From: Lepidostoma basale
Lineage: Eukaryota; Arthropoda; Insecta; Trichoptera; Lepidostomatidae
Reading direction: 5' to 3'
NCBI GenBank assembly: GCA_022606425.2
Contig: JAHDVF020001252.1
Span: forward strand, 62,001 to 126,000
Length of the DNA: 64,000 nt
Position numbers and translations under genes: made by a program. The notes beneath the pieces are model-generated. The model had not been told where the DNA came from. It saw only the letters and a program-made list of their open reading frames with translations, and made no database searches. Positions within the stretch are counted from its first letter, which is position 1, and every line of letters begins with the position of its first letter. Below, one piece after another: positions 12,101 to 20,339 of this stretch.

Positions 12101-14358
12101 TCAGAAGTTTGATTGCCCTCCCCACCGGCATGGTTGGCGGAGGCAGGTTGGTTCTGCATGCTGGGAGATAAAATTGTGCTGAGGCTGTCGAAGATAACCA
12201 TCCGGAACGTAAAGATGGATAGCCTCCAAGATGACGGAATTCTCAAAGAATCCCCTGATAAATCTGAAGAAATGGGCTATCCGCTTAGCCACGTAGCTAT
12301 TGAAACTAGTAATATATGTTGGCAGTCATATATGACTGCCACGGCGTTATACGTATTAAGGGGTACTACAATCCTGCAAAATCCTAACCAAAGTCAATGT
12401 CCTATGTCGTGCCCTCCCCTTGTGAGAGAAATTAGAAAGATCTGGAGAATAGAGGGAGATAGACAGGCACAGGAGTCAGCGATGTAGCACCGAAAAAAAG
12501 AATAAGAAGATTTATAAAGTATATTTTACAATAAAAAAATCACATATTATATATTTGAAATATGAGAGATTCGTTTTAACTCACAGGTTCCCAAAGTGGG
12601 GTCATCGGTGCTGCTGGGGGTACAAGGAGGGATTAAGTGGATTGTGTATGCTCCGGGGAAGAAGGGGGGACAAGCACAATGGGGGCTGTAAATTGCTAAT
12701 ATTTTCAACATTATAAAAATTTAAGTGAATTTATTACATCATAATATATCTCCTTGATATACCTCATGTGCAACGAGAGACCAAAGCTCGACCAGAAGAA
12801 GGTGACACCTTATATCAGGGATGGCAAACCTTTTTGAGCCTGAGTGCCAAAAAAAAAATTTTTTCAATACAATAATGTGTCGCGTGCCACATGCCATGAA
12901 AATCAAAATGCATAAAATGTTTGTGTAATTTCAGATTTTTAATATAAACAAAGCATTAATACATCGAAAAAAATAATTAAGTACTTATTCGTTTCCGTCG
13001 TCTGTGAAACTATTAATGAACGAAAAAAATACACATGGCTATTTAAATATTTTTTGAATTTTTTGTACTATTTCTAAAACTTTTTTGTACTATCACTTTT
13101 ATTTTTTTCTCTTCATTCGCGTGCCATGCAAAATCGTCTCGCGTGCCACCTGTGGCACGCGTGCCATAGGTTCGCCATCCCTGCCTTGTATGATGGTCTG
13201 TTGATATAGGGGAAATTGCTGGGGACTATATGTGGAAGGCACAAGATAGTGTGTGGAGAAGTATGAGGAAGGTTTATGTCCAGCATTGGACGGCATCGAA
13301 TATATAAATAAGTATTTAGGAATATTCAATAGAATATAACACTTAGATAATTTAAGAATCAGCGTATCTTATAAATTAGGCTATAGATATGCACAATCTT
13401 GTACAAAACGGATATTCTCATCAATATTACATATGTATTTTATCAATTATTAATAATTTATAACACTTATTTACTCCACTTTATTTTGTCATCAGGGTTA
13501 TATAAACAAACTCTTTCTGTAACCCTGACGAAGCTCCGACGAGAACGAAACCGGCCGGTTCGATAAAATATAATAGAGTGGTGAAAGTACACAAGTGTTA
13601 TAAATAATTTTTAATAATGCCACACCACCAATTAAGCGCTTCATACGAAAGAATTTTTCTTCATTGCTTAAGAAGTACGTAATAACTAATAGCGTATTGA
13701 TTAATAATGAATTTGAATGAAAACTTCTGTTTTCTAGAAATTTGATTTTAATTTATGGTAATGACATGTTTCGCCTTTCAAATGTATTATGAAATGAAAA
13801 CATTCGATGAATTGTTTCTTGAACAATGATGTAAAACTACATTTTAAATAATTAATACGAAAGAAAACGTATGTTTTCTAGAAGTATTATTATATTTTAT
13901 GGGAATGATATGTTTCGCATTTCTTATGGATTATCAAGTTTTATAACTTTTGAGTTATTATTTTTTTAACAACGATGTAAAACTCCACATTATTAATACG
14001 AATGAAAACATAGATATTTATTATAGTTTATAGGAATGACATGTTTCGCCTTTCTAAAACATTATCAAATGATAACATTTGATGTTACCTTAGAAAAGCG
14101 ACATATGTCATTCCCATAAAATATAATAAAACTCTAGAAAACAGATGTTATCATTTTTGTTTATAATTAAACGTGGAGTTTTACATCATTGTTCAAGAAA
14201 CAATAAACATGTATTGATTAATGATAAGTGATTGCCTCACCGTTGATTTTTTTGGGTTTATCCTGTATGACGTTAAATGTTCCGGTGATGTTCTGGCCGC
14301 TGAAGAATACCCCGAGTGGAGAATCTTGGAACACGATATTACAGTTCCTCAGCGACAT
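136..14358 (-). CDS. Arrestin domain-containing protein, gene A (3' partial)
   Basis: An alpha-arrestin (ARRDC-type), a cytosolic scaffold that in this family links NEDD4-type ubiquitin ligases to membrane cargo. Exons by splice signals on the minus strand: 14241-14358, 8185-8334, 6103-6317, 4376-4558, 2339-2524, 136-319; phases 1,1,0,0,0,1. The 345 codons seen begin MSLRNCNIVFQDSP. Exons 1-3 form the arrestin N half ('RYYVKF', 'FPFT'-like 'IPFTVI'); exons 4-5 form the arrestin C half with the hallmark 'GYVPGQQIPIECIISNKS'. Exon 6 ends 'ETPPPQYSEI', a PPxY site for WW domains. The donor at 135-134 is phase 1, as in the paralogues, so a short last exon should lie left of the window; otherwise readthrough stops at 107. 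The exon 5 donor (AAG|gtttgt) is weak. Intron 1 (5.9 kb) carries many transposons. All family motifs are intact, so I infer it is functional. Confidence 0.9.
371..640 (+). repeat. Foldback family F3, half copy
   Basis: Shares long blocks with 22868-23256: 'ATATACATCTTTC', 'CATAAAGCGATC', 'CCAACCAATG', and the end motif TCTTCGTCTCTATTGAGAT. Lies in intron 5 of gene A. The partner arm is missing. Confidence 0.7.
640..1346. other. AT-rich intron 5 sequence of gene A
   Basis: Contains a half copy of foldback family F2 at about 728-780 (GACAGTTGTTTCGCCAACC and CATCATCAGATACC). The rest is AT-rich DNA with no gene signal. The open frame at 1096-1323 shows no family features. Confidence 0.5.
1347..2078 (-). 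mobile_element. Mariner/Tc1-like element with TA duplication
   Basis: Ends are inverted: CAGGATGCGGCAGCATTAC at 1347 and, inverted, CAGGGTGCGGAAGCATAAC at 2078, each next to TA (1345-1346, 2079-2080). The interior on the minus strand keeps a transposase C-terminal relic at about 1740-1900: 'YVNRPGTLKDLKTNIQEEI' and 'ARNRFTQCMENGGRHLPDF'. This resembles the last part of Tc1/mariner-type transposases of arthropods from memory. Stops and frame changes upstream show it is dead. A SINE is nested at 1490-1736. Confidence 0.75.
1490..1736 (-). repeat. tRNA-derived SINE, nearly full copy
   Basis: Minus-strand head has box A-like GTGGCCGAGTGGTAAG and box B-like GGGTTCAATTCCC. It is followed by a tRNA-unrelated body (AATTCACGTGACAATAAAATG) and a TAA/ATT-rich tail near 1485. 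It interrupts the transposase relic just after the HLPDF codons. Other copies: 1-70, 34017-34230, 42460-42650 and 50056-50205. Confidence 0.8.
2672..3003. repeat. Foldback family F3, full copy
   Basis: Inverted arms of about 65 bases. The left arm has ATCTCAATAGAGACGAAGAC and GTTTACAGGACTTATGACC; the right arm has their complements near 2940-2995. No coding potential. It lies just upstream of exon 5 of gene A, in intron 4. Confidence 0.8.
3000..3367. other. AT-rich intron 4 sequence
   Basis: No gene signal or clear repeat seen apart from short A/T runs. Confidence 0.4.
3368..4050 (-). mobile_element. RTE-like LINE 3' end (family RTE-1), tail-to-tail pair
   Basis: The antisense copy at 3439-4050 opens with (AACT)n then ACCATCACGCCGTCTCCCC. 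Its minus-strand protein has 'GSLRWFGHMERV', 'NGPRNRGRPRKMWHDQINQ' and 'NRRACMTRCMNVEEA', the C-terminal tail of an RTE-like reverse transcriptase ORF. A short sense piece of the same tail (3368-3412) faces it, so the two ends form an imperfect hairpin. 5' truncated and frameshifted. Confidence 0.85.
4616..4780. repeat. Small foldback element
   Basis: Left arm TTTAAATAAATAGAATAACA with CTTTGTATTTTCGCAACAC; right arm GTTGTGAAAATACAAAGTG followed by TCATTTATTTAAA. Arms are about 55 bases with a 45-base loop. Lies in intron 3 of gene A. Confidence 0.75.
4795..5540. repeat. Degenerate F1 foldback pieces
   Basis: Fragments GAAAACGTCTGTTCTAGAAG (4820), GGGAATTACATGTTCTAG (5145) and, inverted, CATAAAATATAATAAAAC (5417) match the F1 family described at 13850. 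No gene signal between them; (TC)GCGAGGGCA at 4985 and its inverse at 5012 form a small hairpin. Confidence 0.5.
5540..6102. other. Intron 3 remainder with a shared repeat block
   Basis: 5779-5832 carries CTTCTGGCTTACAGAGGTTC, the same block found inside the hAT-type element at 21000-21050. The rest is AT-rich with nothing recognised. Confidence 0.45.
6440..6815 (+). mobile_element. F2 half copy and non-autonomous RTE-tailed element (5' truncated)
   Basis: 6450-6505 is an F2 half copy (ACTGTTTCGCCATTC, GCATCATCAGATGTTACAA). From about 6530 comes an element body (GGACGATCGAAGTGTGCGCG, GGGGCGAAAAGAGAAGGATG) that ends with the RTE-1 3' tail (CCATTCTTTCTGCCTACCC, then GATGGTTAGTTAG). Fuller copies are at 29817-30530 and 61785-62445. 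Confidence 0.75.
6830..7090. other. Intron 2 stretch, no gene seen
   Basis: AT-rich DNA with short G runs; nothing recognised. Confidence 0.35.
7094..7290 (-). mobile_element. RTE-like LINE ORF fragment
   Basis: Minus-strand frame carries 'RFWRDHIERMNPASILKIVM' and 'CRPPGRPSKRWRKN', the signature tail of another RTE-like reverse transcriptase family (related copies at 15149, 28561 and 30584). Only about 65 codons remain. Confidence 0.7.
7318..7716 (+). mobile_element. Jockey-like LINE reverse transcriptase C-terminal fragment
   Basis: An open frame of about 131 codons with 'SKLSIDNKLLIYKTVIRPIF', 'YAAPIWGYAASSHIQKLQIL' and 'QNKAIRLSLGAPSWIR', the region after the RT domain in jockey-clade ORF2 proteins. 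5' truncated; it lies in intron 2 of gene A on the opposite strand. Confidence 0.85.
7695..8090 (-). mobile_element. LINE 3' end with TTTGAT tail, antisense
   Basis: Abuts the jockey fragment. On the minus strand it matches the LINE 3' ends at 11875-12200, 20640-20930, 51433-51590 and 63637-63879 (CCATCTCTCATGCGTTCCTG-type block). In the better copies a 'VPVGRAISLLNRVASEVNIF' frame ends just before the 3' UTR. Confidence 0.7.
8483..10338 (+). mobile_element. Transib/RAG1-like DNA transposon, internally deleted
   Basis: 1856 bp with inverted ends CACAGACGCCGAA (first 13 bases identical, then imperfect to about 48). It is flanked by a perfect 5-bp duplication CGCTT (8478-8482, 10339-10343). 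CAC ends with 5-bp duplications are the Transib signature and recall the CACA of V(D)J signal heptamers. It carries the gene at 8748-10069. The insertion lies in intron 1 of gene A, inside an older LINE. The class call rests on ends, duplication size and remembered protein similarity. Confidence 0.65.
8748..10069 (+). pseudogene. Transposase-like gene of the Transib/RAG1-like element
   Basis: Exon 1 is 8748-8766 (MNKVVEG), donor gtatgt. Exon 2 starts at 9037 after CTCTCCAG and stays open to 9425. A frame change between about 9362 and 9390 is needed to continue in the frame that gives 'GSGRGRPKKMFDASCSKMKR' and runs to the stop at 10069. The middle has 'EEALALIIDWKLTKEQY' and 'NANIYPSYDSTLKAKQGCYP', then 'KLQTLLDHTVT'. 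The sequence then jumps straight to 'KDWKTFRKFHTRKTSR', which resembles the RAG1 segment after its catalytic Glu. The long stretch expected between, with the catalytic Asp residues, is absent. An AATAAA lies near 10239. I infer a non-functional, internally deleted copy. Confidence 0.6.
10430..11397. other. Intron 1 of gene A, AT-rich with an F4 half copy
   Basis: 10485-10560 has ATCACGACATGTTTCGGAGG and ACCACCATCTTCGGGTTTAA, related to the F4 foldback family at 55370 and 58020. 10797-11003 is open but shows no family features. Nothing else recognised. Confidence 0.45.
11398..11610 (-). mobile_element. RTE-1 3' end, antisense fragment
   Basis: Starts ACCATCACGCCGTTTCCCC and continues with the complement of the 'NRRACMTRCMNVEEA' codons, ending at the 'GRPRKTW' region. 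Confidence 0.8.
11610..11870. other. No gene seen
   Basis: AT-rich intron sequence. Confidence 0.3.
11873..12235 (-). mobile_element. LINE 3' end with TCAAA-repeat terminus, antisense
   Basis: Begins with tandem ATCAAATCAAATCAGTTTAT, the complement of a TTTGAT-repeat LINE terminus. It continues through the 3' UTR into a degenerate ORF end with the complement of 'PVGRAIxLL'. Same family as 63637-63879. Confidence 0.75.
12235..12807. other. LINE debris in intron 1 of gene A
   Basis: Contains RTE-like fragments (ACAGGCACAGGAGTCAGCGA at 12464) and a possible old hAT end (AGGTTCCCAAAGTGGGGTCA at 12583). No host exon signal. Confidence 0.4.
12816..13183. mobile_element. Non-autonomous hAT element
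   Basis: 368 bp. Ends CAGGGATGGCAAACCT and, inverted, CAGGGATGGCGAACCTATGG; flanks CCTTATAT (12808-12815) and CCTTGTAT (13184-13191) form an 8-bp duplication with one change. The interior repeats the CGCGTGCCAC motif and has no transposase. The 8-bp duplication is diagnostic for hAT. Confidence 0.9.
13192..13320 (+). mobile_element. LINE tail fragment
   Basis: GGTTTATGTCCAGCATTGGA is the remnant of the 'EAYVQQWT' codons that end RTE-like ORFs. The hAT element above appears to have inserted in this fragment. Confidence 0.5.
13440..13690. repeat. Foldback family F5 copy
   Basis: Hairpin core CCCTGACGAAGCTCCGACG and CGAAACCGGCCGGTTCG, followed by AATTAAGCGCTTCATACGA. Partial relatives are at 25870-25960 plus 26500-26620 and at 38560-38620. 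Confidence 0.55.
13700..14215. repeat. Cluster of F1 foldback elements
   Basis: At least two to three copies in tandem or head-to-head. Each has TTTTCTAGAAGT, TATTTTATGGGAATGA, ACATGTTTCGC and, inverted, GTCATTCCCATAAAATATAA, closed by GGAGTTTTACATCATTGTTC. The 3' side comes within 30 bases of exon 1 of gene A. Confidence 0.8.
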
Positions 14359-14497
14359 TTTAGTGCGACACAAACACTGGATAATTCGAGGTTATCTGTC
14401 TCCTCACACACGCACAACGCGCACTTTGGTACACAGGAAACTAATAATTAGACAAATCGAAGAGTGGTTTACGTTATCGAGTCCTTATCTACACTTC

Positions 14498-14534
14498 ACT
14501 GATTTGGCGACGTCACTGCCGATAATTTTAAAAA
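14498..14534 (-). promoter_or_regulatory. Probable core promoter of gene A
   Basis: On the minus strand a TCAGT initiator (A+1 at 14500) lies 31 bases below a TTTAAAA box (14526-14532). A CRE-like GTGACGTC lies between them (14509-14516). The implied 5' leader is 142 nt with no intron before the ATG at 14358. This is pattern matching to arthropod core promoters; no transcript data were seen. Confidence 0.5.
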
Positions 14535-14599
14535 GATCTTCTTAGATATCTACATATTAAAAATATTTCTCTACTCGTTAATATATTTTTATACGAAAT

Positions 14600-14975
14600 T
14601 ATTTTTTCTTTTAAAACACTGTTAAATAATGAATACGAAACATGTATTTTCTAGAAGTTTTCTTGTATTTAATGGTACTCGTAATGACCTGTTTTGTCAA
14701 GGCAAGTTCGTGTAAAGCGAAACATGTCATTGACTTAAAATACAATAAATCTTCAAGAAAATAGTCGTTTTCATGGGTATTTACTATTCCGTATATGTTT
14801 TTAATTTTTTAATACTTATTATACGATTGATTCGAATAAAAAAGTGTTTCCTAAAAAGTGTATAATATTTTATAAAGATTACATGTTTCGCCTCTCTAAA
14901 ACATTATCGAACGTCTTAATAACGTCAAAGAAAGGTCAAATATGTTATTATCATAAAATACTATGTTCTTCTTCT
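14600..14975. repeat. Two F1 foldback copies
   Basis: 14625-14785 and 14825-14970, both with GTCAAGG/TTTCGCCTC loops and complementary arms. They lie upstream of the gene A promoter. Confidence 0.7.
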
Positions 14976-15075
14976 TCCTTCTTCCTCAGCCTATTCCCAT
15001 CCACTCCTGGACAAAGGCCTCTTCCATTCGCTTCCATGTCACTCTGTCATGTTCAGACTGCATCTAGGTTATTCC
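14968..15075 (-). mobile_element. RTE-like LINE fragment, antisense
   Basis: Opens with TTCTTCTTCTTCCTTCTTCC, then CTCCTGGACAAAGGCCTC, the complement of an RTE-like ORF end. Confidence 0.65.
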
Positions 15076-15148
15076 GACGTATGTATGACGTATGTATGAA
15101 AAAAATACAAAAAAACTTCAAAAAAACAAACGTTTTCGTTTGAGTTAA

Positions 15149-15411
15149 TTGTTGAGTTTACTATCATGCAAGGTCGAGTACATCGTTAGATGGGGGAGGC
15201 AAAGAAGAATATACTGGTATGCACACGTGAGAAGAATGGATACATCCAGACTCCTCCTTATTGTGTTACACGTCCAACCCCAAGGCAGACGACTCCCGGG
15301 TGGACCACTAAAGATATGGTTCGTAAGCTGGAAGTCGACCTCGCAGGAGGCCAATTCCTCTTAAGAAACAGACCACAGGGCATACACCAAGAAGAAGAAG
15401 AAAGGAAATAG
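15149..15411 (+). mobile_element. RTE-like LINE ORF fragment
   Basis: Frame with 'VRWGRQRRIYWYAHVRRMDT' and 'SRLLLIVLHVQPQGRRLPGG', the 'WYGHVxRM...GRPPKRW' tail of the same family as 30584-30862. Frameshifted near 15300. Confidence 0.7.
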
Positions 15412-15416
15412 TTTAA

Positions 15417-16176
15417 CCCTTAACGTACCGTGTTCAAAACAAAACGCTCGCTCCCATGAGGTCAATTCAGTTTACCGCTAACTTTATCTAAATATCAAGC
15501 ATATGACTCGATGAATCAAAATTTAATTTATGTCATCTTGTAGGGAATTTCATTAGGAATAGATCGATATCTATAACATAATGGATTATTTGAAAAACAT
15601 ATCATTATTAATTTTTTTCTGGAACCATGCGATTTCTGATATGGAATGCAAGACAGCATATGAGCAACTGACACCAAGTATGAACTTGCCTCGCCCCGCC
15701 GCGCCATTTTACGTATGATAAAGGCACCTAGGCAAAATGTATAGTACGTTCAAGACAACGAGTACGTATTAATATTTGTCCCTTTTGGTAAAGTGTTAAT
15801 ATTTTCACAGTTCTGATATTATTAAGTTGCGTGCTGCGTTTCCGTCCACAGTCGGTATTATTACGTACCTATGAAAAGGCCAAACATATAATTTATAATA
15901 CGTTCAAAACAGCGAGTAAGTATTTGTCACTTTTGATAAAGTTGTAAATATTAGCAAAACAAATTCTACCTTAACACGAATGAAGGTGAGGGCAGTCTTA
16001 AAAATTTTTTTTTTGGGATGAAGGAAGTAATTTTTTGCTTTTTTTTTATTACGAAATATTGAGAACACTTCAATGGAGGATTAAATTTTTTTTATAATAT
16101 TAGGGTCCATAGGTTTTAAGAAAATCAACTTTAAATTGGCAGTGGAAACTCAATTGACCACATGGCAACGCGACGG
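15417..16176. mobile_element. TTAA-flanked element with subterminal inverted repeats
   Basis: TTAA at 15413-15416 and 16177-16180. Left CCATGAGGTCAATTCAGTTT (about 15456) and inverted right CCATGTGGTCAATTGAGTTT form subterminal repeats; the extreme ends match poorly. Two internal direct blocks (ACGTTCAAGACAACGAGTA at 15748 and ACGTTCAAAACAGCGAGTA at 15900). No transposase. piggyBac-like origin is an inference. Confidence 0.5.
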
Positions 16177-16229
16177 TTAACAGCATTCTTCAAGAAACAA
16201 TAAATGATTGTTATTATGCGTATGATAAA

Positions 16230-16330
16230 TTATTTTTACTTTAAGTTTTTCTCCAAAGTATGTAAGCATCATCAGGTATTACAAACAACTGAACAGGATG
16301 ATGCCAACATGGTAACTTATACACTTTAGC
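16230..16330. repeat. F2 fragment
   Basis: GCATCATCAGGTATTACAAA matches the F2 hairpin family. Confidence 0.5.
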
Positions 16331-16379
16331 GACAATCTCATCAAAATGAATTGTGATACTTATAATAACAGTAGCAAAG

Positions 16380-16697
16380 CTAAGAGTATTGTATTCTCTC
16401 GAGATCTGGTGGAATGTAGAGTGTCTGTGGAGGGCGTTTCAGTGGAACAGGTGGAAAAATCTGATATCTGGGTGTGGAATTGTGTGGGCAAACGGATCTA
16501 CCGTGTGAGGTGATGGTATAGTAAGTCAATAAGGTTGCGGTAATTTCAGAATGTTTGAAAAATTCAATATTGACATGAAGATCAGCAGCAATGTAAGGAT
16601 TTGTAAGATTTGTGTGCGACCCATTATGACATGGGATTGAATCAGTGGCGTGCTTAGAATTAACCACAATGCCGTCTTGAAAGTATTTGGGCGTTTT
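16380..16697 (-). CDS. Unidentified ORF, about 100 codons, no ATG
   Basis: Open on the minus strand from a stop at about 16700 to TAG at 16380. Segments include 'TNPYIAADLHVNIEFF' and 'YQIFPPVPLKRPPQTLYIPP', a proline-rich end. There is no ATG and I recognise no family. It could be a transposon-derived exon or chance. No splice acceptor is obvious. Confidence 0.2.
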   Translation of the reverse strand, partial: KTPKYFQDGIVVNSKHATDSIPCHNGSHTNLTNPYIAADLHVNIEFFKHSEITATLLTYYTITSHGRSVCPHNSTPRYQIFPPVPLKRPPQTLYIPPDLERIQYS

Positions 16698-16699
16698 TC

Positions 16700-18955
16700 A
16701 AAAAGTTTGCTCGTGGCGTAATAATTCCACTACGTCACATTTGGCGTTCCACTAATAAATCACGTCGCGTAGTGGATGTGACGTATGATGCCAGTATTGA
16801 AACAAACTCCAAAATGCAGGTTTATGAATATGATTTTACTAAATATTACATTGAATTCAGATTCTAGATGTCGGTCATTTTTACCCATGAAAAGCTGTAA
16901 GTCAAACAATCAATACTTACATTATAGAATCACGTTCGTAGTGGAAAATAAAAACAGCACGTCGTGACGCCCGACCACTATTTCACATAACATAATGCGA
17001 CTGGTGTCAATTTACGAACATGGCGACCGTTGACGAGCTATAAAATGTTGCCATCAATCAAATACGAGTATATACTTAGTTTATAGTAAATTTTTCGTTT
17101 AAATCAGTATATCGACGTAGCGTATACGGAATTTTCCACCAACGTCGTTTTGAGTGACTAAATAAAAACAGTATTTTATATTATTTTGAACTCTAATACG
17201 CTGTTATCTAGGAATATTATTGAATCTGGATCATATAATCCTTCCAAATAACATAAAACTCTTGGACAAGAAGTAGCTTATCAATGAATATTTTTCGTTT
17301 ATAAAGTGCAAAAGGAGCGTGGGACACTAGAAAAATCACCACTTTTCTATCGTATATTCCCAATAATTAAGCAAAATAAACAGATATAAGTACTTTTGGA
17401 TATGTGAATAATCAATTTGTGAGTTATTCTGTTGTTTTGAGATATAAAAAAAACAGTTTTAAAATCAATAGCCTGCAGAATTACCTCGAAAGTCATAGGA
17501 CATGTAATTTTCGAGTAAACATTTTATTTGAAAAACACCCATTTACCAGGCCGTAAGCACCATTAATAATGTTTTCAAAATGGAGATTTATAGGGCCGTA
17601 TGTACCGCCATATCAGTATTGAAATCCGTGAAGTTACTATGTCTCGTGCCGTGATTTCATTTTATTTCGATTATAAATGTGAAATTAATGTAAAAAACGA
17701 ATACGATTGTATTATTACTCCTTATATACGATTTTTTTATTAAATAAAATACATTTGTGTTTCCGCAGTGCTGGTAGAACAATTTGACTCCCTAACCCTC
17801 TCTACACTGAAGATTCTACACAACATTTCAAAGAATATTGTGATATATAATCTTCCCCGTTCGTAAAGTACCTACTTTTAACAATAAGTAACTTTGTTAA
17901 AAATGTTTATGTTTAGTAATTGTTTCGAATAAGCCGCAATGACAAATTCGAAAAATCACGGAAATTTGACATTTGATATATTATTGTAACACCTGATGAT
18001 GTCAACATTGGTTGATGAAACTGCTATCGCGTAAAATAAAATACAATTGTGATACAAAAAACATATATAAGTATATTCATTAACAGTTTCAAATACTAAC
18101 TATTATAAACAACGAGTGGAACTAATTAAACGTTATAGAGAAATTCTTTCCAATATTTGCAATTAACCCATAAGTTTATAATAATAAGGAAAAGTATTTT
18201 ACCTAATTAAAATTAAAGATTTTACCTTTCCAATATGAATCAATCGTATTTAAATCGCATTTTAAATTTATACAATCTGCCGAAAACAATGCTGTGTATA
18301 CTGACACTTTCATAATTATTAACATACTATTATAGAAGACATATAATTAACAATAATAAAGCTGTAAATATGCAATAATAATAAATATATTAACACCGAA
18401 ACGCTAATTATAATTAAATTTTCGTTAAGAAATTAATTTCTGCACGAAACCTCGTTGACACTTGACAGACAACATTCTGACAATAGACCTGAAGTAAGTT
18501 ACACATAGATTCGTTACTCACTTCAAACCGCAGTACGCCAGTTTCAAATTCGCTATAAAAGTACGCGATAAAAACTTAGGTGCGAAAGAGAACATTCCCT
18601 AATATCGCAAACCTGATATGAAGCTGAACCTTGTGAATGAAATGGAAATAGTTTACGTACGTGATTTCAGGCGCATCTTACGTATAACGAGGACGTAGGT
18701 GATATCGGAGGCAACTTATTTACGGCGGAACGAATATTTATGTTACTCTAAGCACCCGTGAATTTCAAAATTTGCTTTTGTTCGTAGATTGTTCAAACGC
18801 GCGAAGCATCGTTTTTTTTTTGGGCGGTTAAAATTGAGAATTCTTAGGCAATCTGGATCGAATGCAGGGCGGACAACGCAACCACAAGCGCTCAGAATGT
18901 CAAAAATTAAGACGCTTATAAAGTTATCTGGCAAGACACTACGCGATTGAATTAG
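16700..18955. other. Intergenic stretch A-B, mostly unannotated
   Basis: Contains palindromic ACGTCGCGTAGTGGATGTGACGT-like motifs near 16720-16980, an F2 half copy at 17975-18062, and a GC-richer block at 18470-18950. That block has TATAAAAGTAC on the plus strand (18553) and GAA|GTGAGTAA on the minus strand (about 18518); it could be a promoter or 5' exon, but nothing confirms it. Confidence 0.3.
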
Positions 18956-18959
18956 AAAC

Positions 18960-19140
18960 TCAATGTAGTGCAGGCAAAGTAAAAGATACTAGTATGCATA
19001 CCCACGTGGAAAAATGGATACAACCATACTCCTTCTCATCGTGTTGCACGGCCAACCTCCAGGCAGACCACCAAAGAAATGGATCCACAGCTGGATATAC
19101 GATAGCTACTCACGTGCAGTTCGACTTTCATTAATCGAAT
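18960..19140 (+). mobile_element. RTE-like LINE fragment
   Basis: Degenerate copy of the 15149 family: GGAAAAATGGATACAACC, then the 'HGQPPGRPPKKW' frame. Confidence 0.6.
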
Positions 19141-19189
19141 ATATCATAGGTGGTCATCTTCATCCGATGGCGTTACAACCCTTATCGAG

Positions 19190-19740
19190 GTTTCTTGCCC
19201 TCTGAGGGTGCGCTGTTTTCCAGCTGGGAGAGGGAGGTTGCCCCTCTGTGACGGGTCTCGTTCCTCTCCCTGTTGGCCATAATAATAATTTGTGCAGTGG
19301 TTTTATCTATTTATTTAATATTATGAAATGCTTCCTAAACCTCGTCCTTTGTCCTACATGCCAAAAACTGTACTCTACGTTATTATTATTTTTTTTTTTT
19401 TCCCATCCCGCATTTGTCTCCTCTGCCTCTCCTGTTCTTCCCGCTGTATATTCCTGTGGTGTATATTTTATCTTTTATATAATGTTCCTCAAATATTCAT
19501 GTATTATATATTATGCTTATTTATTTATTCAATAAAGTACAGCGGAGCATAGGAGTGAAATTGAGTAGATTAAATGTGGTCTGGCACCCCCTTGTTGTTG
19601 CCGTATTTAAATGTAAGTCCCGGATGGACCGGGGACAGGCCCAGGGAGTGTACGAGCGAGGCTGATAAAAGGGCGCCGCTACGCCCTATAACAGCCTCGG
19701 GTATGTGGCGGGAACTACTATGTTCCTTTAAAAAAAAAAC
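19190..19740 (+). mobile_element. LINE 3' UTR, sense
   Basis: Pyrimidine-rich block (CTCCTCTGCCTCTCCTGTTC), then AATAAAGTACAGCGGAGCAT, GTGGTCTGGCACCCCCTTG, and the shared CGCCCTATAACAGCCTCGGG motif, ending in an A run at 19731. The last motif also occurs at 10339 (inverted) and 61201. Confidence 0.65.
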
Positions 19741-20010
19741 TTATCGAGCCTTGGCCTCCGTCAACTTTCGCCTCAAGCAGTCCCTGTCCTCAGCAGTCGT
19801 CCTCCGATTCGGCACCCGAAGAAGTTGTGCTGTATCTCTCTTTACTCCGTCCTCCCACTTCAGCCTTGGTCTTCCGACCCTTCTCCTTCCGCCCGGGTGC
19901 CCAGTCAGAATGCGTTTGGGGATCCGTGAGCTCGGCATCCTCTGTCCATCTCAATCTTTGTAGCTTTATGTGCGTGAAGATGTGAGGGCCTGGTGTACAC
20001 GGAGACAACA
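19741..20010 (-). mobile_element. RTE-like LINE ORF end, antisense
   Basis: Minus-strand 'RIPKRILTGHPGGRRRVGRP' and 'AEDRDCLRRKLTEAKA', with 'IKLQRLRW' in another frame upstream: a reverse transcriptase C terminus with one frameshift. Confidence 0.8.
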
Positions 20011-20062
20011 AAAAACAGCACAACAAACAACATCATATTTAAAAACGAGCCAACTCACTCTT

Positions 20063-20285
20063 GACTCAATTTTAAAGTTTCAGAGATTAATACAAGATGT
20101 ACGAGTAAGCTTGAGAGACTGAGACCACCCTCATTAAAAATCCATACCGGTTTTGTCTCTATGTAAATGGCAAACATCGTGAATATGGCCAATTGGACAA
20201 CTAGACCGTATGGAACGCGGCGAGTTAACTTATAAGGGGTCTTTCCATATTGCATCGGAGCTTGCCGTTTACTTTCGTTGCGCAT
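20063..20285 (-). CDS. Candidate small exon with one membrane segment
   Basis: Minus strand: acceptor ATATATTTGTAG at 20290, then ATG at 20283-20285 giving MRNESKRQAPMQYGKTPYKL, a hydrophobic segment 'GLVVQLAIFTMFAIYI', and a phase-2 donor (CAAGA|GTGAGT) near 20062. A further possible non-coding exon ends at about 20333 (GTAAGG). The splice signals are good but I do not recognise the protein and no next exon was found. It may be a real small gene or chance. Confidence 0.3.
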
Positions 20286-20339
20286 ATGTCTACAAATATA
20301 TCTGATAAGATATTAATTATATTTATGCCTTACCTATCG

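Noticed and set aside
13700..14215. CRISPR-like array from repeated F1 blocks
   Set aside because: The repeats are inverted hairpins of unequal spacing in a eukaryotic genome; there are no uniform spacers.
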